Source: Mytilus edulis
Lineage: Eukaryota; Mollusca; Bivalvia; Mytilida; Mytilidae
Assembly: GCF_963676685.1 (NCBI RefSeq)
Contig: NC_092346.1
Location: 28,161,133 to 28,225,132, forward strand
Length of the DNA stretch: 64,000 bases
Direction: 5' to 3'
Positions within the stretch are counted from its first letter, which is position 1; each line of letters starts with the position of its first letter. The position numbers and the translations under genes were made by a program. Below, piece by piece: positions 1 to 12,690 of the stretch. The notes beneath the pieces are model-generated. The model was not told where the DNA came from. It saw nothing but the letters and a program-made list of their open reading frames with translations, and ran no database searches.

Positions 1-318
1 TGTTTTATTTTGTGAAAGATTTAAAATTTTAAATCACAATTGTATATTAAGCTTAATTATTAATGGTCGCTATCATGTACAGACGAGTCAATTGTATGTT
101 TGTGGTATTGAAAAATTACCGCTAAAACCGGTAAAGTGCAAAAACGAAAGTTACATATTAAAGTATTGAATTCTTAAATCGATCTTTGCTCAATTTAGCT
201 TACCTGACAATCGATTTTTCACAGATATATGGCGTTTTCATTTAAATTTGTATGCAAGTAGCGTACATTATCCATTTTTGTAATATGCAGCCTTACACTA
301 AGATTCTGCGTTTATTAT

Positions 319-445
319 TTACCTGTATGGATATTTTTCTTCCTGGCATAGAATGCCACTTCCGGCGCAAGAGAAATTATAAGCTCTCTGGACGACCCTA
401 TAGCAACGATGTAAACAAATAGTTCTGGTTGGTTGCCATAAATTG
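319..445 (-). other. Possible exon, weak
   Basis: The minus strand has a short open frame that ends at a good donor (ACATACAG or CATACAG before GTAAAT at about 320). One frame reads as PELFVYIVAIGSSREL and IISLAPEVAFYARKKN, which looks protein-like and is richer in CpG than its surroundings. There is a plausible acceptor CCAACCAG near 425-432, but its pyrimidine tract is poor. No family recognised. Confidence 0.25.
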
Positions 446-607
446 ATTTGAGAAAAGTTCAAAATCGTATTCAAAATCATCTGAACAATTTGATTATATA
501 GCTTGCAAAACAAAAGGTGCATTAATACGAAGCTGTCTAAAGACAAATGTTCGGCTAAATTAAAGTATTGACTACGACATGAGTGCTTTTCTTGAGCGCT
601 TATCAAA

Positions 608-1440
608 AGACTTAAGCTTTTTTCATAATTTCGAGAAAAAAATCATTTTCGAATGCAAATGATAATTCTGTATACTAGTTATGTATATAGGACTGCAAAG
701 ACGACACATCTGATTGAGACCAATGTATAGTATCTTATGTGTTGACAACTACAATAAATCGGCTAAAGTTTAGGCTTTGATATCTAAATTTAACCGTTTT
801 ACTGTGTGACCAAGTGCAACGACTTACAAGACAACCACAGCAATACTTATTATCTTTAATACAGGAACTATTTGTATGCTTTGATATTTACAATGTTTTA
901 CATGGAACTTTTAACAGATTTGTTTCTAATATTTCCCGAAAACAAACCAGGAGCATATATATATAGTCGTCGCTTTGTCCGTCCGTCCGTCTGCCTGTCT
1001 GTATTTCCAGACGTCATCCGTTGTTCATTGGGCTCTGAATAAAGTATTGGTTACAATTTCGATACCGAAAATCTATATACTTCAATATAATATAAGTACT
1101 TGTTAACATTGTGATCATTTTTTTTTGTGTGTAATAGATGTGCCATTTTTTCACTTTTTCAATGGAAAGCACATTGAAATCAACAATCTATATTAAGACG
1201 TCAAGAATAAACAGCACAAATCGATTAATCCCATGGAATCTAAACTTAATGAAATAATACCAGACTGTCAAAGATAATTCTATAAAACGATATAAGTTTT
1301 CCACAGAATTATTAAATAATATGATATAACATACAATACCTACCTTGGTAAGTGTTTTCCTTCTCGATACTTGGATAATGTTTATTTTATCTGTACTGCA
1401 AATGTATAGGGTTTACTCGATTGTTTCCGTTGTTATTTTA
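608..1440. other. No feature seen
   Basis: AT-rich sequence with only a short GTCC tetranucleotide run (970-1000). Confidence 0.5.
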
Positions 1441-1459
1441 CCTGTATATATGATATATT

Positions 1460-1665
1460 GTTGAGGGGGGCAAGGGGTTTAACTGTTATGCTGTTATAGG
1501 GCAATTTAATTCTTTGTTATCTGTTATTTTGAAAATATATTTGCTGTTAGCTGTTATTGTCTTATTCTTTGTTAGCTGTTATTGGGCTTTTAGTTTTTTT
1601 GTTATCTGTTATTGTGATAATGTATTTGCTGTTAACTGTTATTGAAAATTGGAATGTTAGCATTT
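1460..1665. repeat. CTGTTAT-rich minisatellite with G-run
   Basis: GAGGGGGGCAAGGGGT then about eight copies of (G)CTGTTA(T/G)CTGTTAT-like words spaced 20-45 bp. Confidence 0.6.
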
Positions 1666-2951
1666 TTTTTTACAGTCAATATTCGGTATAAATTGAAGAT
1701 CATTGGCCATTGGGGTCTACCACTACTAATATGTTTGTCCCGTATTCAGAGAAGGATTCCATTAACATATACCCATCACAGAAGTGAGGTCCAGGACAAT
1801 TCAAGTATATCTTATGATTATCCTTTGTAATAAATTCCATTTTTTTTTTATGAATGTATATTTAGAATTATCTTAATTTTTTGTATGAGAATAATGTTCC
1901 TTGTTTCCGTACGAACATATTAAATTAAAACAAAAAAAGGAAAGCATATGGCCAGGAATATCTGACAAGGATCTCAATTAAGAACTAGGTCCTAACAACC
2001 ACTTAACCTTTTATATAATATGATACATAGACTCAGCTCTGTAATTCTTTTCAAAGCAGAACCAAATGCATTGTACAATGAAAGTTCCAACCATGTACTT
2101 GGGTCCGAAGCTGCACATAACTCATTACAAACAAAGATTTATTTCGTTTCAAGCCATTGTTTCCCTACTAAACTATGTATTCTATTTACTAGTACACTTG
2201 GTACAATCAAAAACCTCAGCTGATAAAAAATTGTTCAAATAAGGCCTTTGAAAATAGTGGAATAAATTGCTTTTAGAGTGTCAAAATTCGTTCGAAGTAC
2301 TTGATAAATTGCATGCTTATAATTGGTGCTTTCGATTTTTCTACCCTATATACCACTTTGCCTCATAGTTTTATTAAGAAAAATTCACACACCTCATTAA
2401 ATGGTCATTTAGAAAAAGTCAGAATATTCAAACTCTTTTAGGTCACTTTTTTGATTAGCAACAAAGGGAGCTTCAGTCAATATATATAAACAAAACACCA
2501 ACGTTTCATGAGAACTGCTGAAAACATTTTTGTGTTAATGTCTGAAAACTGGAAAATCACCCCTTTTTTAATTAATAAAACCCGTTAACTCGGAAACGTA
2601 AAATCTAAAATTTATAAAGATTGAAAGTTACCTCATGTTAATAGATATAAACAATTCACCAAAGTTCCTTGCTTTGTGAAAGCATTTTTGAGATATTATC
2701 AGAAAACTGAAAAAAACACCAATTTTATTGAATAAAAACCCATTACCCAGAAACTTAAAATCTAAAATTTATATAAAAAAAAGGGAGCTCACGTCAATAG
2801 ATATAAACAATTTCCGAAAGTTTAATGCAAATGGTTAAAGAGTTTTTGAGTTAATGTCCGACATGTTGACAACAGACGGACAACAGTATACCATAATACG
2901 TTCCGTAAACGAGCGTATACAAAATATTATAATATATTGAGTAGTAATTTA

Positions 2952-3240
2952 ATAAAATTGAGAATGGAAATGGGGAATGTGTCAAAGAGACAACAACCCG
3001 ACCAAATAAAAAACAACAGCAGAGGGTCACCAACAGGTCTTCAATGTAGCGAGAAATTCCTTCACCCGGAGGCGTCCTTCAGCTGGCCCCTAAACAAATA
3101 TATACTAGTCCAGTGATAATGAACGCCATACTAATTTCCAAATTGTACACAAGAAACTAAAATTAAAATAATACAAGACTTACAAAGGCCAGAGCTCCTG
3201 ACTTGGGACAGGCGCAAAAATGCGGCGGGGAAACACATTC
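2952..3240 (+). repeat. R2 dispersed repeat, 5' part
   Basis: Starts AAATTGAGAATGGAAATGGG and includes GAGACAACAACCCGACCA, CCCGGAGGCGTCCTTCAGCT and CTCCTGACTTGGGACAGGCG. Nearly identical to 18108-18400. Confidence 0.75.
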
Positions 3241-3354
3241 TAGATACATAAATTAATACTAAAAACATAGTCATAAAAAATGGAATGCATTACAAAGGAT
3301 TATATCCGTAATTAGAAATACTGATTTGTCAAAGACAGAATTATTTTAATATTT

Positions 3355-3470
3355 CATTTACTGTTATCTGTTTTTGTCCATTTTAATTCCTTGTTATCTG
3401 TTATGAGCCAAATCAATTTGCTGTTTTGCTGTTATTGGGACCCCCCTTGCCCCCCTCATTGTTTTGATTG
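3355..3470. repeat. CTGTTAT-rich minisatellite ending in a C-run
   Basis: Same CTGTTATCTGTTAT words in the same orientation as 1460-1665, but the G-run block appears inverted, at the far side (CCCCCCTTGCCCCCCTC). Confidence 0.6.
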
Positions 3471-3544
3471 CACTGACATCTCTTATATGTCTTGTCTTTT
3501 TTTGTCGTGTCTTTTTGATTTTTTATATATGTTCCACACCGTAT

Positions 3545-4204
3545 GAGTATTTGGACCGTACGCGTAAGGTCTGGACCGTATGCGTACTTTTTCGAAATAC
3601 TCATACGGTCTGACTTATATCAAGAAGTTGGTCAATTGTACTAGATACAAATACATACAACAGATCAACATAACCATGATAACTTAACTCTCAAATAAAT
3701 AGAAAAAAATCAATTGTAATTGAAATAAAAACTTTATATTTTAACTATTTAAAAAATTCACGCTAATTAAATCTGTAAATCTCTAATATTTAGCATGTAG
3801 ATCAGTAATACATAATACACTAATTGAATTATGACAATTATTCTCACTGAAATTGAATGTGTATAATGTGGAAGGACAATTGCTTTAGAATATTTAGCAA
3901 CTTTAAAAAAAAATGCTAATCGAAATATGAAAAATATACTTTTGGTAGCGAGTGTCACCTTTGGCGAGAGTTTCGAATTAGGATTTAGATATACAATTAA
4001 ACAAATATCTAATTGAAATTGTTAGGTAGTTCATTTTATCCATCTTATTGTAATTATAACAATTTGTAAAACTAAAAATAGAGATTGTGATAAATGTTTG
4101 TATAGATGTAACACATATGATCCAATAACATGTATGGTCAGTTCATACTGGACCATTCGCGTATACTCATACGGTCCGACCGTACGCGTACGGTCCAAAT
4201 ACTC
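3545..4204. mobile_element. 660-bp terminal-inverted-repeat element
   Basis: Identical 22-bp inverted ends (3545-3566 and 4183-4204, starting GAGTATTTGGACCGTACG). Just inside are more inverted copies of GGACCGTATG-like words. The centre is AT-rich and non-coding. No clear target duplication is visible. Confidence 0.6.
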
Positions 4205-4597
4205 AAAATAAAAAATTACTGTAATTAAAGTTATTCCTCCAATTAAAACTCAAAGTAATTTTACAATCCTTCTTGTAATGAATACAGATAGTTTGCGTTT
4301 TTTCACAAAGGTTTGCATTAACGTAAACGTAGGAAGAAACTATAGGTCACCTTACCGAAAAATTAATGCGCCGACCGAGTCAATTTGCCTTTTTACTTTT
4401 ACTTCTAAATGCCGCATGCATTTGGAGGAGCAGCAAATATCAATTTTAAAATCTTAATATCATGGTTAGATAATCTTAAAGATATGTTGCCACCCATTGT
4501 ACTTGAACCTACTGATCAGCTGTAATCTTTTAATCTTATAAAATTATACAGTTCCAAAAACTCGACGTAATCCCTTCATCTTGCTACTTTTCAGGCT

Positions 4598-4856
4598 CTG
4601 GAAAAAAGAGGCGAAAGATACCAAAGGGACATTCAAAATTATAAGTCGAAAATATTCCGAAAAAGCCATGGATAAAAAAGAAAAAGACAAACAGAAAAAC
4701 AACAAGTATACATAAAACACAACATACATACATGAAACACAATATACAAATCAAAAGACTGATCAACCAAAACCCAACCAAAACTGGAGTTAATCTCAAG
4801 TGATCTGCAATGGTGAAAAGATTGTTTTTCACATTGGCACCCGTCGTGTTACCCTT
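4598..4856 (-). mobile_element. Penelope-like lineage 1, 3'UTR-only copy
   Basis: Matches the terminal non-coding 250 bp of the copies at 7548 and 11.8 kb (AAAGATACCAAAGGGACA... to ACATTGGCACCCGTCGTGT) with no coding part, as expected of 5' truncation. Confidence 0.65.
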
Positions 4857-4869
4857 GTTATTCTTTATG

Positions 4870-6490
4870 CTAGCTATATGTAATACAAGTTTTATCCATA
4901 CCTTTAAAAAGTCTTTGCAACAACGTTTACAACAGATATATAGTACGTACACATTACTGGTATCTATTTTCCCGGTTTTGATTTTTTTTCAATAAGGAAG
5001 CATTTAACTAAGATATATAAAACGATTGTCATGAGAGATTTTGTATATAACTACTTTTTCAGAATATCTTTTGAAAAATTTTGTCACAAAAATCTTGATA
5101 TGACAATTTTCCGGTTTCCTGTTTTCATAGATGCCATGATTAAAATTTAGGTTTTAACCCCTGAAAACAGTAATTTCAAGTAATGCATGTATATCAGTTT
5201 CCTTATTCAATCATGTTTGTTATGTTTCATGTAGTGATATATTGTAATAAAAGATGTTGCTCCATTTGTAATATAAGTATAACAAATTTCGAGTTTTAAT
5301 TCATCTATTTTATTTTTTTAATTGGTAAATCATAATATTATATATTAACCCAAAACTCATTAATTTCCACCATAAGTATAATTGGAAGGCTTTTAGTAAA
5401 ATAATAATGGTGACGTATAAACAAAAAACAAAAACAACGCTTTAGAAGTTTCTGTAGAAATTTTATTGATGTTTAACCTATTTTGCATATATTGACTGGA
5501 CTACTTATGCCACCAACAAACAATTTAAAATAAGAATTCCCAGTGATAAATCTGAAAACAAAATAATTCAGCAAAAACTCTTTATTAGATTTTACTATTT
5601 AAATAAAGATATTATTCAAAATAGACAATTGCTCTCTTAAATACAACACTTAAAGTCTTTGGATTGATTTGACCAAGAATTGAACGGCGAACTCCTGCAC
5701 TTGGGATGAGCTAAATCATTTAAATGAACCGTTGAGCATATTACAAAAAATAAAGCACGACTAGATATAGAGTTTTGCTCTTTTTTTTCAGTCAATGATA
5801 TATGCATAAATAAAGAAAAAGTAAATACCCCTAGTTTAAATTATTGTAAAAATGCGAATAGCCAGTCAATGTTTAATCAAACACTATCATCCACGCATAA
5901 TTTGCATACTAGTACTTACGGGCCAGTTAACAGATCACAGAAACGTGTGTGAATACCCCGTTTAAACTGAACGGAGATGTTTCAATCTTTGTATCGAGTA
6001 ACACTTGACAGTATATCTGATCATATCTTTATTTCAGAGTTAAGTGTGTTTCCTGTAATAATTTTCATCGTATGTTTTAAAATGTGTATCGCCCTGAACA
6101 TGCATGAAATATTTGCCACTGGAATTTAAGCAGCCAACAAACAATCAATCTATTATGTACATCATGTTTTAAGATCTGTGATCGATATCATAAATTTGAT
6201 TTTGGTCATTTGTGTCTAATAGGCGAATGCCCATCTTCTCCTTGTATTTGTTTACGCATACACTTTTAAAGAACATAATATATCTAAGGTTTTAGGCGGA
6301 GTCGGAAACAATGGGTCATATCAATAAAAATAATTGGTACTACAATTTCCATGCAGTGCTGGCAAAACTTTCCAGTATAAAGAGATAATAGACTGCTAGT
6401 TTTGCAATGTTTTTGAAAAGATATTTTCTCCTAGATTTCCAAAATATAAAACAAATCCAAAGAATCATTTATATGTGTCAAAACTATATA
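4870..6490. other. No feature seen
   Basis: About 1.6 kb of AT-rich sequence with stops in all frames; no repeat of the window's families was noticed. Confidence 0.5.
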
Positions 6491-6494
6491 AGTA

Positions 6495-6772
6495 GTTATC
6501 AAAGGTACCAGGCTTATACGTCAGTTTCGTCTTCATAAGACTCATTGGTTACACTCAGATCAAAACAGTTGGAAAGCCAAACAAGTATAAAGTTGAAGAG
6601 CATTGCGGACCCAAAATTCCAAAAAGTTTTGCCAAATACGGCTAAGGTAATATATGACTGGGATAAAAAAAATCCTTAGTATTCCGAATAATTCATACTT
6701 TTGCAAGCAGTTGATTTATAAAAATTACCATATAATTGATATTCAAGTCAACACTAAAGTGCTGACTACTCT
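6495..6772 (+). repeat. R1 dispersed repeat
   Basis: R1 is a roughly 350-bp non-coding family whose forward strand reads TATCAAAGGTACCAGG, ...ACGCGCGTTTCGTCTAC, GACTCATCAGTGACGCTCAG, AGTTGAAGAGCATTGAGGAC, ATGTCAACACCGAAGTGCTG. This copy has most of those words in order. Confidence 0.75.
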
Positions 6773-7150
6773 TTTTGTTTAAACTTGACAATGAATATGG
6801 ACAAAAATCAAACTAAAACCACTGCTTAGCCCGCTACTTCAGTCAAACTAAAACAACAGCTTCCTGAGTTTGGCAGTCTTACGTTTATATAGACTTATAT
6901 CTATTATAATTTATAGTTGTACGTTTACTTAGTTGTATAAAACTTATCAGTGTTACTGTATTCAAATTATACCAACTCAAAATATTTGTCTATTTAATTA
7001 AGGGACAATTGGTTGAACCAAATTTCAGGTTTGCAGACAAGTTCTGTGAAAATTGGCATATATATGAGAAAACAAAAAAGAATTTTGTATATTCGATTAA
7101 TTGTTCTGAATACTTATTCTGACGAATTATCTGAAATTTATTATTTTTAT

Positions 7151-7420
7151 GGGGCCTCGGTGGCCGAGTGGTATAAGTAGTTACTACTGTAATTACTAGC
7201 AAGTCAACACTGATGTTGTGAGTTCAAGCCCCGCTCTTGCAGGTGCACTCGACTCCAATTTTAATTGACTAGGATTGTCAGTTTTACTATCGAAATTCAG
7301 TGGTTTTCTCCGGGCACTCCGAATTCCACAACCAATTAAAATTAGTCGCCACGAAATAGCCCAAAAGCGGTGCTTAAATGTGGCGTTAAAACACCAAAAA
7401 TCAAAAATCAAAAATCAAAT
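7151..7420 (+). mobile_element. tRNA-derived SINE
   Basis: The head has a polymerase III A box (TGGCCGAGTGG, 7161-7171) and B-box-like GAGTTCAAGCC (7220-7230), 50 nt apart, but cannot fold as a good tRNA. The body contains a conserved core with TTCTCCGGGCACTCCG. The tail is TGTGGCGTTAAAACACC followed by AATCAAA repeats. This layout matches core-type SINEs of bivalves. Confidence 0.82.
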
Positions 7421-7547
7421 AAACTTTTAGAAGATCAACTGATAAACATTTGTTTAAAAAAACATGTAGTCCCACAATTTCTGTCCAATTCTATATCTTT
7501 GTTCTTGAAATGTTAAAAACGTAGGTTGGTAGACTGAAAAACAATGT

Positions 7548-8866
7548 TGTTGAAAAAGAGGGACGAAAGATAGCAGAGGGACAGTCAAACTCATAAATCG
7601 AAAATAAACTGACAACGCCACTGCTAAAAATGAAAAAGACAAACAGACAGACAGACAATAGTACATATGACACATCGTAGAAAACTAAAGAATAAGCAAC
7701 ACGAACCCCACCAAAAACTAGGGGTGATCTTAGGTGCTTCGGAAGGGTAGGCAGATCCTGCTCCACATGTGGCACCCGTCGTCTTGTTTATGTAATAACA
7801 AATCCGGTAAATACTCTAATTCGGTAGGTCACATTCATGAAAGGGAAGGGGATTGTAGTTACGACGTAAGGAACATATCCGATATCATTTGTGAAACGGT
7901 TATTCCATAACGGTCAATCAACTCGTTGTGGTGTAAAATTTACGAAGGGATGATTTCAACTTCACCATTTGGAACTCTTGGTTTAATAGCTTCCTTGTCC
8001 TCGTGAGAAGCAACCCTCTATCAAGAAAATCATAATAGGAATTGCAAGCACGTGAATATCGTATCGATTAGGAGATATATACCCCGTATGCAGGTTGGGA
8101 TACATGCGTTCCACATAGTCACCAAATTTTGAATTATTCAGTGAAAGAACATCATCTTTATAGCGGAAAGTAGAGTTAAAGGATATCGCTAACTTTTTAT
8201 CTTTCTTCATAAGAAGTTCTTGTATGAAGTCAGCTTCATAATAATAAAGAAACAAGTCGGCAAGAAGAGGGGCACAATTTGTTCCCATTGGAATGCCGAC
8301 AGTCTGTTGAAAAACACGTCCTCCGAACGTAACAAATATGTTGTCAATCAAGAAATCAAGCATCTTGCTAATGTCAGTTTCAGAGATTTTTTTGTTTGAA
8401 TCAGAGTGATCCTTTACAAAGTAGAATTTATCCCTCCCTAAAACAAGATACTTGTACCTACGTTGGCCTTTCTTTTTTTATAAAAACAAAGCAATAACAA
8501 CTCTTTCAATTTGTCTTTTAGTTTGAAATGTGGAATAATTGTGTAAAGTGTAGAAAAGTCAAATGTTTTAATACTATTACAAGATGAAAGATAGTTAGAT
8601 TGTATGTACTCTAACAGATCTTTGGAATTTTTAAGTATCCACATCTGATTCACGCCACCTCTAGAATAGGCAGTTTCACAATAACGTTGAAGCCCGTCTT
8701 TGATTGCTGATAAAATAGATGGTAATAATTTAGACAGAGGTTTCGTTGAGCACTTGGAAGACCCAGCAAAATACCGTTGTTTGTAAGGACACTTATGTAG
8801 GTTAGGTGTCCAATACAGTGATGGAAGATCCAGTTCTTCATCTTTGGTTGAAATTCCAAAGGAACA
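7548..8866 (-). mobile_element. Penelope-like element, lineage 1, truncated and decayed
   Basis: The minus strand carries reverse-transcriptase blocks in order: LYWTPNLHKCPYKQ (about 8825-8785), FDFSTLYTIIPH (about 8560), a frame break around 8363-8438, GIPMGTNCAPLLADLF, and the catalytic motif as RYKDD (Lys for Ile/Val). The thumb is shortened and out of frame. The 3' part (7548-7980) is non-coding and matches the plus-strand copy at 11640-12060. No GIY-YIG nuclease domain is seen. The LYT.IP and G.PMG motifs fit Penelope-like RTs. The element is 5'-truncated. Confidence 0.75.
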
Positions 8867-9066
8867 TAGAACAGACCTATGATTATCCTTAAATCATGTT
8901 TTAGTGTTTTTATCCAATTCTTAATCTTAGTAAGGCATAAAAATGTTAAGAACTGATACTGGTAGACTAACGTTTTGATAAAACTTATATTTTGTGTTTA
9001 ACTGCATTTTATTTTGTGTTTATTTACTTCATAAAAGTTTAATAAATAAAAATTACTTTATTCAAA

Positions 9067-9764
9067 TTACACCAGCTCAAGTTCTTTGTCTATTTCAGCA
9101 ATTGCATCAGAAATATCTTTTTCACTTTGACCTCTAGATAAAGTTGCTTTCTTAGAATTCTTGTTTGGTATTAGATAAGAAGGAAGAGGAACAGATTCTG
9201 AATCTCCAATTTCTCCTATTCCTTTTCCTAACAAAACATCCCTTTGACTGAGACATTTCGACAAAGCATTTTCTTTGGCGCCTTGAAAAGCGTTTTGCTG
9301 ACTAGGACCTCTCGACAACACACTGGTACACCTATCGTCCGGTATTTTTTCCGTATTCGGAAAATCAAATACGTCTGTTGTTTCTGAAGAAGAATCGGAT
9401 TCAATAATTGAAGGAGAATACTCTGATAGTTGCATCTGTCTATCGGAATTATCAGATGAATGAGCTGTAACCACTAAATCTGGAGTGTTTTGTTCTGAAA
9501 TTGATTCCGAGAAAAATTTATTCTTCATGATAGGAGCCAAAGTCTTTCTACGTCCAGTGTTTTTATGTTGACATTTCTGAAGATCAGTTGGTATTATTTC
9601 AATGTCTTGTCTTGTTGGTGGATCTCTAGATAAAGCCTCCACAAATGATTGCAATCTGTCTGATCGTGCTTTGCATTTGACATGATTTGAAATCAGGTTG
9701 GAATTCGTCGCCATAGAATTTTTATTACCATTTCTGTTAATGTTGTTGACATTATCCGGTTTAC
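9067..9764 (-). CDS. Orphan terminal exon, low-complexity Ser/Asp-rich C-terminus
   Basis: A 698-nt open stretch begins after a good acceptor (pyrimidine run, then TTGTAG) in phase 1 and ends at TAA 9067-9069. It encodes about 231 residues. An AATAAA lies about 45 nt past the stop (near 9020-9025), which supports a true 3' end. The product is hydrophilic and Ser/Asp-rich, with no membrane segment. It has a loosely repeated motif: ALSRDPPTRQD, VLSRGPSQQNAF, KCLSQRDVLLG and TLSRGQSEKDIS. I recognise no domain. No upstream exon is convincing between 9.8 and 16 kb. The preceding exons may be short and missed, or the exon may be a remnant. A downstream in-frame ATG at 9715 exists, but the splice-acceptor reading is preferred. 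Confidence 0.55.
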
Positions 9765-10179
9765 CTACAAGTAAAAACAAAAACGATATTACATTATGAT
9801 AGCTTTGTTGTGTATTTCGCTTTAAATGGAATCAAATTTGTAGATAAATACAAGTAAACAGTAAATATATAAATACATTTATATTAATCTTGAATCGTGG
9901 TAAAATATTTTAAATTTCGCTAGCTTCACTTCAAACATAATGTTATATTTCAATCCTGGTTTCTATGAGTTTTTTTGCTGTTAACGACTTGGAAGTCTGC
10001 TTACGATACCGAGAATATTGTATCAGGTTAACGTATATACAGTCGGAAACCAGGTTGAAATAGAACAAAAGAATCGAAGCTCTCTATTAGAGAAGGCGAT
10101 AAATGTTTACTGTATTGTTTACTATAGTGACAAATTTTTTAAAAGTCAATAGAAACAAACAAAACTGCAATTTTCTTCT

Positions 10180-10880
10180 CAATTACGAGGTGTTTTATTT
10201 CAAAAACACCATTTGCATAAGTTTTCAATTTATCTAGTACATAGTTAAGCAGAACAATTAGATATCAAGTCGACGACATGGGTATCTTTCAAGTTGGATG
10301 ACAAAAATGCATAACCTCCGATTTTTTTGAAAAAATTACCACGGACGGAAAAGATATCAATCTATTAGTTCAGTAATTTTCGTGTCTGCCCTTCCATTAT
10401 GTGACTGAAGAAAAAATTCCAAAAAAAAGGTAACAATTGTATCTAAAAGAGAAAATCGAGTGCACCTTTATGTTAGGGCGTGTTTGAGTTGAGTATTTTG
10501 TCTTGATATCGTTCAAAGTAAGAATATTTCATACATCGTCTCGCTTCAGATTCTATCATTTTTATAAATTAAAGCTACAGGTTGACTTTATAACACAAAA
10601 AAATAACAGTACTAAAAGATGAAATATATGGGTCAAGTGAAATACCTATCTAATGAGTCACACAAACAGGGAAGGTGTGTTCGAATAGCTATTTTTTTAC
10701 TGAAAGTACTTGACGACAGTCTTACAAGTTGGGTGATGAAAATGCATATCTTCGAAAAATTCTAATTTTTTGTGTGTGATAACTAGGGTTTATAGTCTTC
10801 AACCACTAAAAAAATCTAGTCTGCCCTTCCACGAAATATTTAATTAGATTTTTTTTAAATGTTTATGATTTTTCGAAAAT
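10180..10880. repeat. Two diverged copies of an about 250-bp non-coding repeat
   Basis: TTTCAAGTTGGATGACAAAA, ATGCATAACCTCCG and TCTGCCCTTCC at 10288-10400 recur as TTACAAGTTGGGTGATGAAA, ATGCATATCTTCG and TCTGCCCTTCC at 10721-10830. Confidence 0.5.
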
Positions 10881-11436
10881 TCCACCTAACAACCGATCAG
10901 GCAATAGTTTTAAGTTGAATCAATGCAGACAAGATCATTAACTGATGCTCATTAGCTAGTTGATACATTTGTCTTTTAAAATATAACTGACATATAAGGA
11001 TCGTATTGGTGCAAAGTGGATAAATTTATCGGTTTCCAAGAGCAAAATTGGTAGCGCGTCATCGCTACAATGGCTTCCATTTTTACGATTGTGAAAATGA
11101 ACTGGCGTAATGGGGAGATAATTTTGACGAAGTAGGATCCTGACTGTATATGTTTAATCGGCAAAACAAAACAGAAATATTGTCCTCTGAATAAATGAAT
11201 CCACCAGAAATAATTTGTTTCTTATCATTGTTCATTCGTTAAAAATTTGAATAAATATATAAATAATACACAAAAAATAATGGCCGAAACAGAAAAGGCA
11301 ATGGTAAACTGGGGAAGAATTTGAAAGGTAAGGATGCATTTAACCGAAACACGTTATGAAGTTAATGCGTCCGAACAAAGCTGTACAATGTGTAATATAT
11401 GCGCACTTCGATCTATTATCACTGAACTAACTTGCT

Positions 11437-12060
11437 CTGGACATGAGAATAGTTTACGACAAAAGAGATGATTTCAGCTTTCCAATTGCGAACTTTCCAT
11501 TTCTAAGTAGCAACATTCCAGCAGCACCTGCATACGGGGTATATATCTCCCAATTGATACGATATTCCCGTGCTTCATTTCCTATCATGATTTTTTTGAT
11601 AGAGGGTTGCTGCTCACAAGGAAGCTATTAAACCAAGAGGTCCAAATGGTGAAGTTGAAATCATCCCTTCGTAAATTTTACGGACGCCATCACGAGTTGG
11701 TTGACCGTTATGGAATAATTGTTTCACAAATGTTATCGAATATGTTCCTTTCGTTGTAAATACAATCCCCTTCCATTTCATGAATGTGACCTACCGAATT
11801 AGACTATTTACCGAATTTGTTATCACATAAGCAACACGACGGGTCCCACATGTGGAGCAGGATCTGCTTACCCTTCCGGAGCACCTGAGATCACCCCTAG
11901 TTTTTTGGTGGGGTTCATGTTGTTTATTCTTTAGTTTTCTATGTTTTGTCATGTGTTCTGTTGTTTGTTTGTCTTTTTTCATTTTTAGCCATGGCGTTGT
12001 CAGATTGTTTTAGATTTATGAGTATGACTGTCATTTTGGTATCTTTCGTCCCTCTTTTAG
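11437..12060 (+). mobile_element. Penelope-like element, lineage 1, 3' fragment
   Basis: It starts in the RT thumb (YDKRDDFSFPI..., PAYGVYISQLIRYSRAS), goes out of frame near 11580, and continues through the same 3' non-coding part as the 7.5-kb copy (poly-purine/AGGGACGAAAG end, read here in reverse). It is in the opposite orientation to that copy, 3.9 kb away. Confidence 0.75.
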
Positions 12061-12282
12061 CATGTATAATCTGTTGTATCTTCTACGTTGCTGAGACTTG
12101 TGAATGGGGAACACTGAGAGCTGGAATGCATTACACTCGAACTCCCAAAACATAGATGCCTGCACAATTTTGAAAATCAGTGCATTCAATTTTACTTTTA
12201 GGAATCATTCAGTACAATCTTTTTAGAAACAAAACATAAAAGAAAACTTCACTCTGGGGCATCATCTTTACGTGAATAAACC

Positions 12283-12690
12283 CATCATAGATACCAGGAA
12301 TGACATTTAGAATTTGCGCCAGAAGCGCGTTTTGTCTACAAAAATCTCAACAGTGACGTTCGAATTAAAAAAGTTAAAAAGGTCAAATAAAGTACTAATT
12401 TGAAGAGCATTGAGGACCAAACATTCATAAAAGTTTTTCCATACAAAACTATGGTTATCTATTCCTGAGATAGAAAAACCTTAGTACTAAAAACATCAAA
12501 GTTTTGTGATCAGTCATAACCATATCAATAAAGATTCATGTCAACATAGAAGTGCTGAATACTGAACAATTGATACCCTCGGGGAATAAAAACTCCGCCA
12601 GTATTGGCATCGACCCAGTGGTAGTAAATAAACTCATCATAAATACCAGGATTGCAATTTTGTATTTGCGCCAGAAGTGTCACTGTGTAT
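12283..12690 (+). repeat. R1 variant (R1b), one long copy plus the start of a second
   Basis: The variant head ATCATAGATACCAGGAATGA with TTGCGCCAGAAGCGCGTTTT occurs at 12283, and again (ATCATAAATACCAGGATTGC) at 12632. Between them are the R1 body and the end GGCATCGACCCAGTGGTAGT. Confidence 0.7.

Noticed and set aside
4584..4952. 122-residue Phe/Cys-rich minus-strand frame
   Set aside because: It lies mostly in the 3'UTR block of Penelope-like lineage 1; similar frames at 7454-7775 and 17918-18169 have the same origin.
7143..7235. tRNA gene
   Set aside because: It has A and B boxes but poor arm pairing, and is followed by a SINE body and tail, so it is a SINE head.
11821..11982. Antisense 63-residue Lys/Arg frame
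   Set aside because: Lies in the Penelope-like 3'UTR.
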